The position numbers and the translations under genes were made by a program. DNA of 64,000 bases, taken from contig OZ017766.1 in the NCBI GenBank assembly GCA_963969345.1, forward strand, positions 3,224,001 to 3,288,000, read 5' to 3'. The notes under the pieces are model-generated. The model saw nothing but the letters and a program-made list of their open reading frames with translations, ran no database searches and had not been told where the DNA came from. The DNA is from Turbatrix aceti. Taxonomy: Eukaryota; Nematoda; Chromadorea; Rhabditida; Panagrolaimidae. Within the stretch, counting starts at the first letter, position 1; each line of letters opens with the position of its first letter. This document shows, piece by piece, positions 34,812 through 64,000 of this stretch.

Positions 34812-35695
34812 GACTGGGATGCTTTGGGGCTATTCTTGTAAACAAGGTCACGCGCTACGCCAGTACCAGCCAATATTCCTGGGCACTTTTGCATTCCATG
34901 GGTATTCAAGGGGCATAGTTTGTGGACTTGTTGTTACCTGAGACGGGTTGTTACCAAAACATCATTTGGATATTACTAAAATAGTTATGCTGTGATATGC
35001 TGAGAATTATATAGAAGCCGCCTGCCGTAAGTTAGCAGCATTTATGGAGTTTTCGGAAAAGGTATTATGTGTAAGCTATGATTATGTGCAGCAAAAAAAT
35101 ATAATAAATGCTTTTTGCTCTTGGGGTGTTCTTTGAGATCTAACCAAAGGGCATTCCAAGGACTTCAATATTAAATCCAAAAAATGACGTTAAATGCTGA
35201 GATTTTCATTTTTGTATTTATTTACATAATGTTAATCGATAAACCCTAGTAGCCTTTTTCATGCTCAGGTGCCAGAACACTGCAATCGAATTTTTGAACA
35301 GCAATGATCAGGCGTGCAACGTATTGACAACTAGGGATACTCTACTAAAAATACTCAACGAGCTTTCGCGGGCTCAATCATAATCCCGTAGTATTCGACG
35401 CATTTTAATCAGCAGACAGCTGAAATCGACAGTTTTTTTGTATCTGTAGTGTATAACAACATTGAACTTTCTAAATTTAATTTAATGCGACGCTGTTCCT
35501 TACAATGTTTTTTTGTAGGTTTTTTGCAACGGCAAGTTTACTAAGGGCAAAAATTAAGTTTACATTTCTTGATTAAGTTATAAAATATTTTTGACATCAG
35601 GAAGGTTTTGTTGACATTTATTTATTTGTAATAAAATCGATATCCTTTCTAAATAGATTAATCTAACTGTAACGGTGCATAACAAGGTATTACAG
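34812..35695. other. divergent intergenic region
   Basis: AT-rich sequence between the minus-strand receptor pair and the plus-strand DUF229 gene; it should hold both promoters. A TATATAG motif occurs near 35008. No exon was recognised. Confidence 0.4.
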
Positions 35696-38600
35696 ATGCT
35701 CATTGTCATATTCTTCCTGATTGCCTACGTCTGGGTCGTTCAGTTGAAAGCAACGCTGGAAAACGCAGAGCACGCCCCGAAGAATGCGAGTTTGGTCTGG
35801 AAGAAGTCGGCGGCGCCCAAAACAGCTCAGAAAACAACAAATCTTACCGAGCCCAATGAAAAAAACAAAAATGACACACCTGTTGTCGAGCTCTCGGAGG
35901 AGCGGGCGATGAAGGAGGTGATAGCCAAAGATGTCGAGAGTGACCGCCTGTACCTGAGCAACAGCAACGAATCCGATATTTTTGACGTCACAATAGAAAT
36001 CGCCGGCAGCAGAGACGCGTGGATTTACGGGTTTCCCGCCAACGTTTCGCATGTTTTTGAAAACACTTGCAGGTTTCCGGTACTCAACAAAGGTTGGCAA
36101 CGGGCAGGATGCGTATCTTGGTGCAATCTCGGATTTCAGATGACCCCGACATTATCAATCACAGTCCCCATTTCCGTGAAATCGACTGCACCCAGAGCAA
36201 GAAATCGACCAGCCGCATCTTCCCTCCTCTGGTCCACCAGCACCCCAACGGCGAAATTCTGATCAGCAGACCTCATCGCTCACCGTACAAAACATTTGAC
36301 TGCTCCTACGCAGAGTTGACAGGAACGATCCCAAACAAGGGAAACGTCAAAGTCGGCGACTGGCATCCAGTGGGTTTTTTGCGAGTTGCCGGCGAATATT
36401 ACTTGATGGTTTAGGTTCCTCACGACCAACGTTTTCTGGTTCACAAGGATCAATTTGTCATACGGTGTGTTGCAGACAATAGACTCGGTAAGTTGGATTC
36501 CTGGAAAAGCCGAAGCACATATGACAACTTTTGAACAACGAAAAAAGTGGCATTCTGGGATAATGTCTGTTTTTAGCTGTAAACGTACCAGCGGGGGAAC
36601 AAAGCACGTGGAGCGCACACGAAGCTCGTTAAAGTCTGAAACGATGTACTTAGGTTCCATTTGTTTGCATGAGAATCGCGTCTCGTTGGAAAAAGTTGTT
36701 ATGATTATTAATCTTTGATTGGTAAAAGGGTACTAAATTTCAAGATTTTAAATTACAGTATACCACAATGCCTTTGCGTGGGTGTCTGATAAACCCAAAC
36801 TCAAGCCACCGGTCGTAAATGTGCCCCGGAAGTACAGCATTAGTCTTCTGGCTATCGACAGCACGTCGAGAAATCAGTTCTTCCGGCACATGCCGTACAC
36901 GCTCAAGTTCATGCGAAACAACGACTTCCAAATCCTGAACGGGTACACCAAGATTGGCGACAACAGTGCGATCAACTGGCTTTCGCTGTTGACCGGCAAG
37001 GTCTACCACAAGGACAATCGTGGCTTTGCTGGTATCTTGGACGACGACGCCGATATCCTTCTATCTCACATAAAGTCCGACTTTACCAACGCTGAGTCTC
37101 TGTTTCGGGACTACAAAGGTATACTGTGCTGCGTTGAGCAATGCAAAAGATCGAATTTCAGATGCTGGCTGCGTCACGATGTGGAACGACGACATCGCGA
37201 TGACCAAGTTCGGCCTCTTTCATTACTTTGACTTCAATGGATTTCGCAAACCGCCTGCTAATTATTATTTTCGGTTTGTTGAACGGACATAAGCTGGGTT
37301 TTAGATCATGAATTTTTTTAGACCGTACTACGAGTACCTATATCAGAAGCTACAGGCGGCATCTGGGTGCAGTGTGCACGGCACGCCAATCGTTCGTCGT
37401 TGGCTCGATCTCTGGGAAGGCTTTGACGTCAAATACTCGTCATCGTGCCGGTTTTCATTTAACTTCTTCACCGGCCTTACGCACGCGAGTTCAAGTACCC
37501 TGGAACTCTTCGACGAACCGGTCTCTGAGGGGTTGGAGCGGATGAAGGCTGCTGGTGTTCTGGACAACACAATTGTCGTGATTATGGGCGATCACGGCCA
37601 GCGCATTGTAAGCCAGTTTGCACCGAGGGATAATTGAGTACACAGTGCACTTTAGAGCCCGATCAAAAAAACACAGATCGGTCGCATCGAGGAGCGCATG
37701 TCCATGATGGGCATCTACCTGCCCGAAAAGTTCAAGAAAGAGTTCCCTGAAGCCGCCGCTAATCTCAAGATTAACGTCAACAGACTTACTTCGAACTTTG
37801 ACGTCCACGAAACTCTTGCGGAAATCACGGACATTACCCTCGGCAAAAAACACAACAAGACTCGAAAGCATGGCACTAGTCTGTTCAAGACTATTCCAAC
37901 AAACCGATCCTGTCCTGAAGCACTGATCCCGGAGAACTTTTGCATGTGCATGGAAAACAAGCTGCCCGAAAAGGCGCAGCTGCCTTCTGACATTGCGGTT
38001 AGTCTTAGTCTTTACAAAAGTGGTAGCTCATAACTAGAAAGTAACTTTTCAGTCTCAGATTACCACGGCGATCCAGAACCACGTTGCTGATATTATTCCG
38101 AACCTGGCCTGCGTAACGGAGTACACGCTGACGCCCGTAGCCTCGACACCGTCAGCTTACGCGATCTCAAGAATGGCAGAAGTCACAAGCCTGAAGGATT
38201 TCACTTTCCTTGCAGAAACACCGGATGAGAGGCACATAGTGGATCTGGAGTTCAATTTCACTCTCGCCCTAACTCTTGCCGGCAATGAGAAGTCCAAAGC
38301 TCTGTCAGCAAACCTCGTCTCTAGACTTCAGTTCGACACTCAGACAAGTCTTCTTCAGTTGAACACCGCGCCATGGCTTAACGTAACGGGGTGCGAAAAA
38401 CGTGTGTACACGATCGCTCAGGTGTGTCGGTGTGCTTGATGGCTAGGAGGATGTTGGATAAATTTAACGGATTAGAAAGTTGGACTGCACAAAAAAAAAG
38501 ATGAATTTAATAAATTTGTAAAATTGAGGAAAAATAAATTCACAAAAAAAAATAAATTAGTCGACCCCTACAAGAATGCGTGTGGTCGATAACCTTTATC

Positions 38601-38714
38601 GTGCTTACGTAGGAAACATTCTTGCGGCATGAAAGGTCAAATGATAATGCCACGAAGGAATGGTGCAGCTACGCCGAGTTTGCCATCATGCACGACCTAC
38701 GCATTGATGAGTAA
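35696..38714 (+). CDS. DUF229 (sulfatase-fold) type II membrane protein
   Basis: Nine exons: 35696-36092, 36140-36369, 36415-36487, 36759-37118, 37162-37273, 37322-37607, 37656-37997, 38053-38421 and 38613-38714. Phases agree throughout, giving 756 aa. The start follows TATTACAG directly. Residues 1-17 form a signal anchor (LIVIFFLIAYVWVV), then a charged stem. The DUF229 core includes SLLAIDSTSRNQFFRHMP near residue 267, GDNSAINWLSLLTGKV, DAGCVTMWNDDIAM, IMGDHGQRI, the RKHGTSLFKTIPTNRSC block and the cysteine-rich end WCSYAEFAIMHDL. DUF229 proteins are expanded in nematodes and related to alkaline phosphatase/sulfatase hydrolases; the IDSTSR serine/threonine and GDHG histidine stand where catalytic and metal sites lie in that fold. 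Substrate unknown. The intron 36488-36758 (271 nt) and the final intron (191 nt) are the longest. Confidence 0.88.
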
Positions 38715-39593
38715 GTCAAATTCAGTCTTCCCTCACAGCACCTTCGATGCAGGCTAACACACCCCCGAGGGTACCTGTCGGCCTCCGCAGGCCCTTTTCT
38801 GACGTGTAATTTTCTCGGAAGACAAATATCAGGGTGTGAAGTGAGTTGCATCGACGTCCGACAAACTCGTTGTCTCTTTTTTTGAACGACGACGACAATG
38901 AAGATTATGAAGTGGGTTTTTACAGCGCCGGCACTGACCTAGTCGCAAGGAACCATTTTTTGCGAGCATGCACGCGCGCGCGACGACGATCGTGTGCGTG
39001 TGTACTTGGCGGTCGTCGGTGAAGGTTGCTGCGACGGACTCTGCGCAAGGGGGTCAATCGTGTGTGGCCCAGATCAAGTAGGCCATCGATGTCGGCTGTG
39101 GTGGTGGTCGGCGGTGGCAGCGGCGGCGGCGGTGGTGGCAAACGTACAGCCAGTCGATGGCTTTGCCCAGTTGCAGTGACCGTCCTTCTTATTTTTTTTC
39201 ATCGCGTTTGCGTTATTCGCAAATCTTGTTTTCTCGATGATGGTAGTCGTTTAATCGCCGGGGATTCGTCTTCGGTGACAATCAAACGTTGATCTTGCGA
39301 GAAAAACAAACCTTTGTCATTGATTTCTTTGATTTTTTTTGAGGTGCAAAAAACTTTTGCTGTTTTCAAAGAATCGCCAATCGCGTGTTTTCCATAAAAA
39401 AACATTTTAACATCTAAATGTATTTTTTTACGAAAAAAACTGCGTGTACACGAATTATGATGATCTGACAAGAAACCTCGCTTTTGAACAACTTTTTGGT
39501 GACTCACCATCGATCGTGGACGTTTTCTTGTTTCTGCCCAATCGTAAAGTTGTTGGCCATTGCAGAACGCTTTTTTCCAGCCAGTCCCTACAG
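38715..39593. other. intergenic sequence
   Basis: Contains a GC-rich simple-sequence patch around 39100-39140 (GGCGGCGGCGGTGGTGGC), which creates proline-rich frames on the minus strand. No gene was recognised. Confidence 0.45.
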
Positions 39594-40055
39594 ATGTATT
39601 CGGTTCTCCTGCTCGCTTTCCTGATTCCCGGGCTCTTTGCCGCGCCATTGGACTCAGGGGAAGTCCTGGCTACTACCGAAACTTTGAATATCTCTTCTCC
39701 GGCGTACGTGACGTGCGGCAAGTACCGTATCCCAACGTCAGAGGTCATCGTGACGTCCAACGCTGCCATGTCGCAGCTGCGTCCTGCCGAAGGCTGGGTC
39801 TTCTGCCACTTCTCGCCCCAGGCTTCGTGCCCTGACGCCGACTTCGGATTCGGCGAGGTCGTCCTCACCGCCCGGCCCCTCATCGGAGACAGCTCTGCCA
39901 GCGATTTCTACGAACTCGACACCTGCGACGACGTGGCCTCCGTTGAAGACATCCTCATCCCCACTACGACGCCTTCGCCGCCCCCGATCGCGCCCAAGGA
40001 GAAGGGCTTTTTCGAGACTTTCAAGCAGAAGGTCGCCGGCTTCTTTGGACACTGA
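39594..40055 (+). CDS. small secreted protein, single exon
   Basis: A 153-aa protein with a clear signal peptide (YSVLLLAFLIPGLFA), four cysteines in the body (TCGKY, VFCHF, ASCPD, DTCDD), a TTTPSPPP linker and a short amphipathic, lysine-rich C-terminus (FFETFKQKVAGFFGH). TTTTTTCCAG and CTACAG precede the start closely, suiting a trans-splice acceptor. GC-ending codons and the intact frame support coding. The family is not recognised; extracellular location is the only safe inference. Confidence 0.7.
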   Translation: MYSVLLLAFLIPGLFAAPLDSGEVLATTETLNISSPAYVTCGKYRIPTSEVIVTSNAAMSQLRPAEGWVFCHFSPQASCPDADFGFGEVVLTARPLIGDSSASDFYELDTCDDVASVEDILIPTTTPSPPPIAPKEKGFFETFKQKVAGFFGH

Positions 40056-40522
40056 TTTGCTCTGCTGTCTATTATCTGTCTTGTTTGTACTCTAATGATA
40101 AATTTTTTTCTCGATGTTTGATTCGCAGGGAATATACATAGTTTGGAGCAAATACGATGATGCATAGATGTTCAGCATAATCTTTTTTGGTGGGTTTCAG
40201 GACACCTCTAATGGTACGGGAAAGAACAGGCATTACTATTGTGCAGGTTACGAAATCGGATTTTTTTCAATTTTGATTCAAGCTGCGTTGTGATCTTTGG
40301 TTGCACTCTATTCCGTTTCTGCCCTCTCAACGCCACCCAAGTGGTGTGTAAAAAGCACTGGCACCCAGAGCACACTTTCGAAATACGGAATCCACGCTAG
40401 TAGATGTCAGATAATCTGGGTGATGCAATTGCGCCCATTTAGACCTCAACCTGTCTATATAACGATCCCGGAATGAGTTTGAAATGCAACTTTGCATACC
40501 CCGCACATCTACGCTAGACAGC
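40056..40522. other. intergenic sequence with a TATA-box candidate
   Basis: No exon was seen. TATATAA at 40456-40462 lies 61 bp before the start codon of the next gene and is a plausible core promoter element. Confidence 0.4.
40456..40462 (+). promoter_or_regulatory. TATA box candidate
   Basis: TATATAA 61 bp upstream of the start codon at 40523. The spacing fits a short 5' UTR. This is inferred from motif and position only. Confidence 0.4.
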
Positions 40523-41552
40523 ATGAAGCTCTTCATCGCAGTCTGCATCGCCTCTCTTGGCATCGCGATCGGCGCTCCCTTAGCAACCGTTGACGGCACT
40601 GTGACCGCCAACCCGTCTGTCGCAGCTGCCATTCAGGCGGTCGATTACTTCCTCTCGGAAGCCAACATTCTCAAGATTGTTCAGATTTTTGCTGCCTGTA
40701 AGTTCGCTGATGCTCGGTGCATTATTAATCCTTTTTTCAGCCAGCTCTGATGCGCAGGCCATCCTCGACGCCCTGCAAGGCGTGGAAAACCAGGCTTTCA
40801 AGTGCCTGTTCCGCAACGGCAAGCCTTACAAGTCTGAGCTCAAAAACGGCACCTCCATCCCCGACTTCATTCAGGCAGTTGCCAGCAACGAATGTTCTCA
40901 ATACGCCACTGAGCTGAATGCTCTGGCCACCGCCCTGGAGTCGGCAAGCGCCGCAGACATCGTCAGCGGCATTAATCTCGAAGCCTACCTGCCAGCCTCC
41001 CTCGCAGAACTGGAAGCGACCGTCCTTACCACCACCGTGCAGATTGCGCTCAACGGAGCGTCTGAAGCGAACATCGATGCGGCCCAAGCTGCAAACGTCG
41101 CTCTCCTGGATGCCCTGCTCAACGCCGATGATGCCACCAACGCTGCTCTCGTCCAAGATCAGTCTTACCTCGCGGACATTATTTTGCCCAACGGATCCTA
41201 CTACCAGGCGTGGCAGGTGTACCTACAGCAGAGCATCTACGCCAACGCGAAGAACGCAAGCTTCAACATTACCAACTTTATTGACTCATCTATCAAGATC
41301 CAGGAGTGGCAGATCCTGAACCTCCCTCAAATCCTTCAGTACACGCAGAACGAAATCGACAGCGCCGTCGTGCCAGCCGACATCGCCGCCGACTCGAACC
41401 TGCAGAGAGCCGCCCAGCGCATCGAACTCCTGACCACCAAGATCGACGACTGGGTTTCCGACCCCCAGACCCTGAACGTTCTCAACAAGGTTGCAACGGG
41501 CACCTTTGTTCTTCCCACTGGCATTACCTTCCCTACGCCTGGATCTGAATAA
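40523..41552 (+). CDS. secreted alpha-helical protein, first of a tandem pair
   Basis: Exons 40523-40697 and 40741-41552 (phase 1 junction) give 328 aa. A signal peptide (LFIAVCIASLGIAIGA) is followed by an alanine-, leucine- and asparagine-rich sequence that looks almost wholly helical, with two cysteines (KCLF and NECSQ) and N-glycosylation sites (NGTS, NGSY, NASF, NITN). The gene resembles its neighbour at 42235 in length, intron position and phase, and in local motifs such as LNLPQILQYTQNEID against LYLPTMTNYAQAELD. The stop codon overlaps AATAAA, a possible poly(A) signal. The codon bias suggests high expression. The family is not recognised and no enzymatic motif is visible. Confidence 0.8.
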
Positions 41553-42234
41553 AAAGTGGCACTTTTTGAACTTTGTGCATGTATTGCATGCATCGTAATG
41601 GGAATAATAAATTGATTATCGGCAATAAGATTACGAAGATGATCAGGAGAGTGGGAAAGGGGGCTTTGGTACCACATTTGTTTCGGATTCAGGGTATTTT
41701 ACAAATTAACTCAAATTCAGAAAATATTCATGCGCAACAAAGATCAGTTTACTAATTAGCTCTATTTTAAAAGTCCTGAATGTTTGATTCTCTCATTCGT
41801 CCCGCAATATTGGATATCGGTAAATTTTTTGAGCTTTTGTTGATAAAAAATACATGTGTTATCATAGAAAAGCATCAGAATCATAGTTGTTTTTTTTATT
41901 AAAAATTACATTGCAATTGGAAAAGCATAAATACAGAATGTAAATCATAGCAATGAACTTATCATGTTGTTTTTAGTTTTTAACCTCTCGGGTAAAAACT
42001 GCGTTAATCACGTGTTCGGCGTCGACCAACCAAAATCCGTGTGTAGCATTTTTTTCCGCCGGATACCTAATTGCGTAAGCAAGCAGCCGAAAGGGATGGT
42101 TCTTCTCTAATCCGGTCACCCGGCGTGCATGAGCCTTGGAACCAATAAATAGGATCAGCCTTCAATTGGCAGTCCCAATCTACCACTCTGAGAGTGAAAT
42201 TTTGTACTCATTCTGCATTTTTCAGAGAGCAACC
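41553..42234. other. intergenic sequence between the paralogues
   Basis: AT-rich. CATTTTTCAG lies 10 bases before the next start codon and AATAAATAGG about 85-90 bases before it, likely the trans-splice acceptor and a TATA-like element. Confidence 0.45.
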
Positions 42235-43268
42235 ATGAAGCTGCTCTTTTGTCTTGCTTTGTTCGTGTTCGGCGCGGATGCCAAATCCAACCTCGCCGAA
42301 GCCCACGCGGACTTCATCCGCGTGACGCCAAGTCCCCCCTTGGAACGCGCATTCAACGCACTTGAGGCCTTTGCCTCCGAGGAGAACTTTGTCAAGTCGT
42401 TCCAAGTTATTGCCAGCAGTGAGTCAATCCCGAAACATATTGAGCCCCTTTGATCTTTCTGCTTTCAGCCAGTGCCGAAGCCGACAACCTCATGCATGGC
42501 TTCAGCGGCATGAGCTACCGCGGACTCGAGTGCTGTATGTACAACATCAACAACCCCTACGGAGAGTCCTTCCACCCGGAGGACGGCAAGCACAGCGTTG
42601 CCAAGTTCCTCAAGTCCATGGCTAAGCGTGCGTGCAAGCACTACGCGAATGAGCTCTTTGTCCTCGCAGAGACCATCGACAACACCAACTTCCGGACCCT
42701 GGTGCAGCGCCTGAACGTGACTCGGTACATGCCATCGCCCATGGCCAAAAAGTTCAACAAGCTGATCGACCTCGTCGTTGACTCAGTCGAAACCGGCAAG
42801 GTTGAGAAGCGGTTCAATCGCATCAAGAACGCGGCTCTCGCGGCGGTCTTGGCCCACCAGAACATAACTGCGGAACAGCGCCAGGTAATGATCAACCAGT
42901 TCCCCTTCCTGGGCCCCCTGCTGCTGCCCGAAGGCGACTACCACTCGGCGTACAAGACCTTCGGACAACAGCTCATCCTTCTTCTCTCCGACCACAGATT
43001 GGTCAACAGGATCACGGCACTGCGTGCGCTGAGCGACCTCACCGAGTACACTATCCTCTACCTGCCGACCATGACCAACTACGCCCAGGCCGAGCTCGAC
43101 AAAATGATAATCTCGAAAAGCGTCGAGCGCGACGACAAGATCAGCAAGCTGGCCCGCGGCGCCCACAGCATCACGCCCAGCCCGAAGATGCTGCTCTCTG
43201 AGCCCGGTCTCGTGAATATGCTCAACAATATCGTGTTGGGCAAAAACGTCATTACCGAGATGATTTGA
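42235..43268 (+). CDS. secreted alpha-helical protein, second of a tandem pair
   Basis: Exons 42235-42418 and 42469-43268 (phase 1 junction, same place as in the preceding gene) give 327 aa. The signal peptide is LLFCLALFVFGADA. The mature chain is helical and more basic than its paralogue, with three cysteines (ECCMYN and ACKHY) and N-glycosylation sites (NVTR, NITA). Divergence is considerable, so the duplication is old. AATAAA at about 43292 is a likely poly(A) signal. A secreted role is clear; the molecular function is unknown. Confidence 0.8.
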
Positions 43269-43975
43269 ATTTTGTGATGACGCGGGAAGATTAATAAACG
43301 AGTTTTGTGATACGTGCTTCCTTCTGTGGTTTTTGGGAGGCCGGGATGATCTTTTTTACCGTATATCAGCTGTGTGTGCTGATCAGGATTAGAATTACGG
43401 CTGCCACAACCTCCGTTCTGGCTTCGATGAGTGAATACCGCTTTATAACGACAAAATATAACTTTGCCAACGAATGCACACGCTCTCTTCTCCGAATGAC
43501 GTGATCTATGCGTAAGGTAATGAGTATGTAGAAGGTACCCGGGTGCGACAAGTGATTGTCAAAAATACGAGAGATTCTCGCACGCTGCCTTCTGCGTGAA
43601 CGAGAAGAATCGACCTGTTTTGGGGAATCTGGAGACGACTACGGGTGGGTCGTCGTAAAGCCATGCGGTGTAGTAGGTTTGGGATCAGACGTACTCTTCA
43701 TCGCTTTCCAGCGTGCAGATGACAAAGTCGGGCAGGCCCTGAAAACTTTGGGATCACAAAATGTTTCTTGCAGTTTATTCAAGAGCCTTTTGAGGAGCAG
43801 AAGGAAACCAAAGCAACCACTCTTCCCGACGGCGCACGCGGACGGGAGACGGCGGAAGGGGAGAGAAGCCGGCATCAGTTAGCAGCGCCACAACGGTGCA
43901 AAAAAAGGGGCAACCACGACAGAAACATTGCAACGTCCGGCCCAAAAAGTAACAAACAAATTCTCACCTCCGACT
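43269..43975. other. convergent intergenic region
   Basis: Holds the 3' ends of the plus-strand secreted gene and the minus-strand pde-3. No other gene was recognised. Confidence 0.45.
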
Positions 43976-62852
<18,877 letters not shown>

Positions 62853-64000
62853 GGTGTTTGACGGGCAAGTTGGCTCGTGGACAGCCGTCTTCAAAACAAC
62901 AAGACAAATAATATCCGAAATGAAAAAAAATAATATTACTGCACAATAAAACTGCGCGATTTACACCTACGTGGACATCATTTGTGCCTCCTAACATCTG
63001 GTCTAATGATAACTAACCACTGAGTAATGGTGAAATAAATAAATAAATAAATAAAAACTGCGCGACGGATGTTTTTCCACGCCAGCCAGAAGCAAAGTAA
63101 TAAAACCGTGGTCTCTGGAGTCAAAAAAGGCAGGCGTTACCGCAAAAAACAATTAAACGCAATTTTAACTTTTACCACTGGGAGACACTGGAGCGGTTCT
63201 TCCAAGGGTTCAAGTTCGTTCAAATTGCATGCGAACGCCCGCAAGAGTCCGCCGCTTCCTCCTCGCCGGATGCGGCCTCGAATTAAAACAACGGGCACGG
63301 CCTACAAAGGTAATCCCATGGCAAATCCCAGCAAGGGGAATAGAATAAACTGTGCCGTCTGACTCACGCTGTAACGACGAAAGTCGAACGTGAAGCAAAA
63401 ACACAACACAGCACAGTTGCAAGCATTATTACTAAAATAAAAAAAGATGCAGGCCCTCCCCCGACCGGCGAATAGCGTGAATAAATGAAACCTATATAAT
63501 TCTGAATAAATAAATATAAAATAGTATCAAAAATGCATGAAAATGTCCAGAAATCTAGATTCCGGGCACTGGAGTTCTTATCAGCCAGCGAGCATGGCAA
63601 AAACGCCGGCAGATGGCTCTCCAAAAATTAGGAGCAAAATCATTTCTACGGTACACAGATGCCAAAACACAGCAATAGAAAAACTCCAAAATTAATTTCC
63701 GATTCGATACGAAAATGTGGAAGCAAAAATCACGTCATGAATTTGCAGAACAAAAAAAAGTTGGTACAATTTTGCAGCAAAACACCACTCAGTTCAGTGG
63801 GGCTTGAAATCGGCTACGAAGGCGCGCAGCGTCTGGGTGGCAAAACAAATCCCAAGTCGCGTTCCAAATGGCCTAGAAACGGAACAGAACACAAGGTGCA
63901 AAAAAATACACATCTGGCACTCAAATTCAGACGCAAGCCTGCTTTTTTGCAAAACGGCCTTGCGCGTGACGTCTGGCTTAGGCTCCGGCGACGGTGACGC
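62853..64000. other. upstream region of pde-3
   Basis: May be promoter, 5' UTR or a further intron of pde-3. A TTGAAG acceptor-like site lies ~40 bp above the chosen start. A plus-strand frame at 63659-63997 has no recognised homology. Confidence 0.4.
63033..63057. repeat. (AAAT)n microsatellite
   Basis: About six copies of AAAT in tandem in the pde-3 upstream region. Confidence 0.9.

Overview
The window comes from a nematode nuclear chromosome. The evidence is many short introns (about 44-60 bp) ending in TTTTCAG, AG acceptors a few bases before several start codons as expected for spliced-leader trans-splicing, a pair of 7TM receptors that look like the nematode Srt class, a DUF229 protein, and an insulin-like peptide. 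No bacterial features are present. The species cannot be named from the sequence.

Layout. 1-10 kb: an Hsp70 coding fragment cut at both ends (2.2-2.8 kb), a 971-bp element with 43-bp perfect inverted repeats (2.9-3.9 kb), two hAT-type MITEs (4.12-4.49 and 7.24-7.72 kb) and, between them, an ERK5-like MAP kinase on the minus strand. 10-13.3 kb: a secreted cysteine-rich protein and an insulin-like peptide. 15.8-32.2 kb: five cytochrome b561-type membrane proteins in tandem on the plus strand. Copy A is separated from B-E by a 6.4-kb satellite of five ~1.27-1.29 kb units. 32.3-34.8 kb: two tandem 7TM receptors (minus). 35.7-38.7 kb: a nine-exon DUF229 protein (plus). 39.6-43.3 kb: three secreted proteins, two of them paralogues. 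44-62.9 kb: one 12-exon phosphodiesterase-3 gene (pde-3, minus) with large introns. All its exon phases agree, giving about 1,356 aa.

The most interesting region is the b561 cluster. A and E read cleanly. B carries a 5'-truncated LINE fragment with a 15-bp target duplication. C carries a 457-bp hAT-type MITE with an 8-bp target duplication, inserted only 6 nt from the homologous position of the LINE in B. D has a one-base deletion. An orphan last exon of A type follows D, and its 3' flank preserves the satellite-free version of the site where the satellite now sits behind A. Three unrelated hAT-type MITEs in the window share one design: 8-bp target duplications, termini starting CA, and interiors built from repeated short perfect palindromes, a different palindrome in each family.

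Gene models were built by hand from splice signals, reading phase and paralogue alignment. No transcript or database evidence was available.
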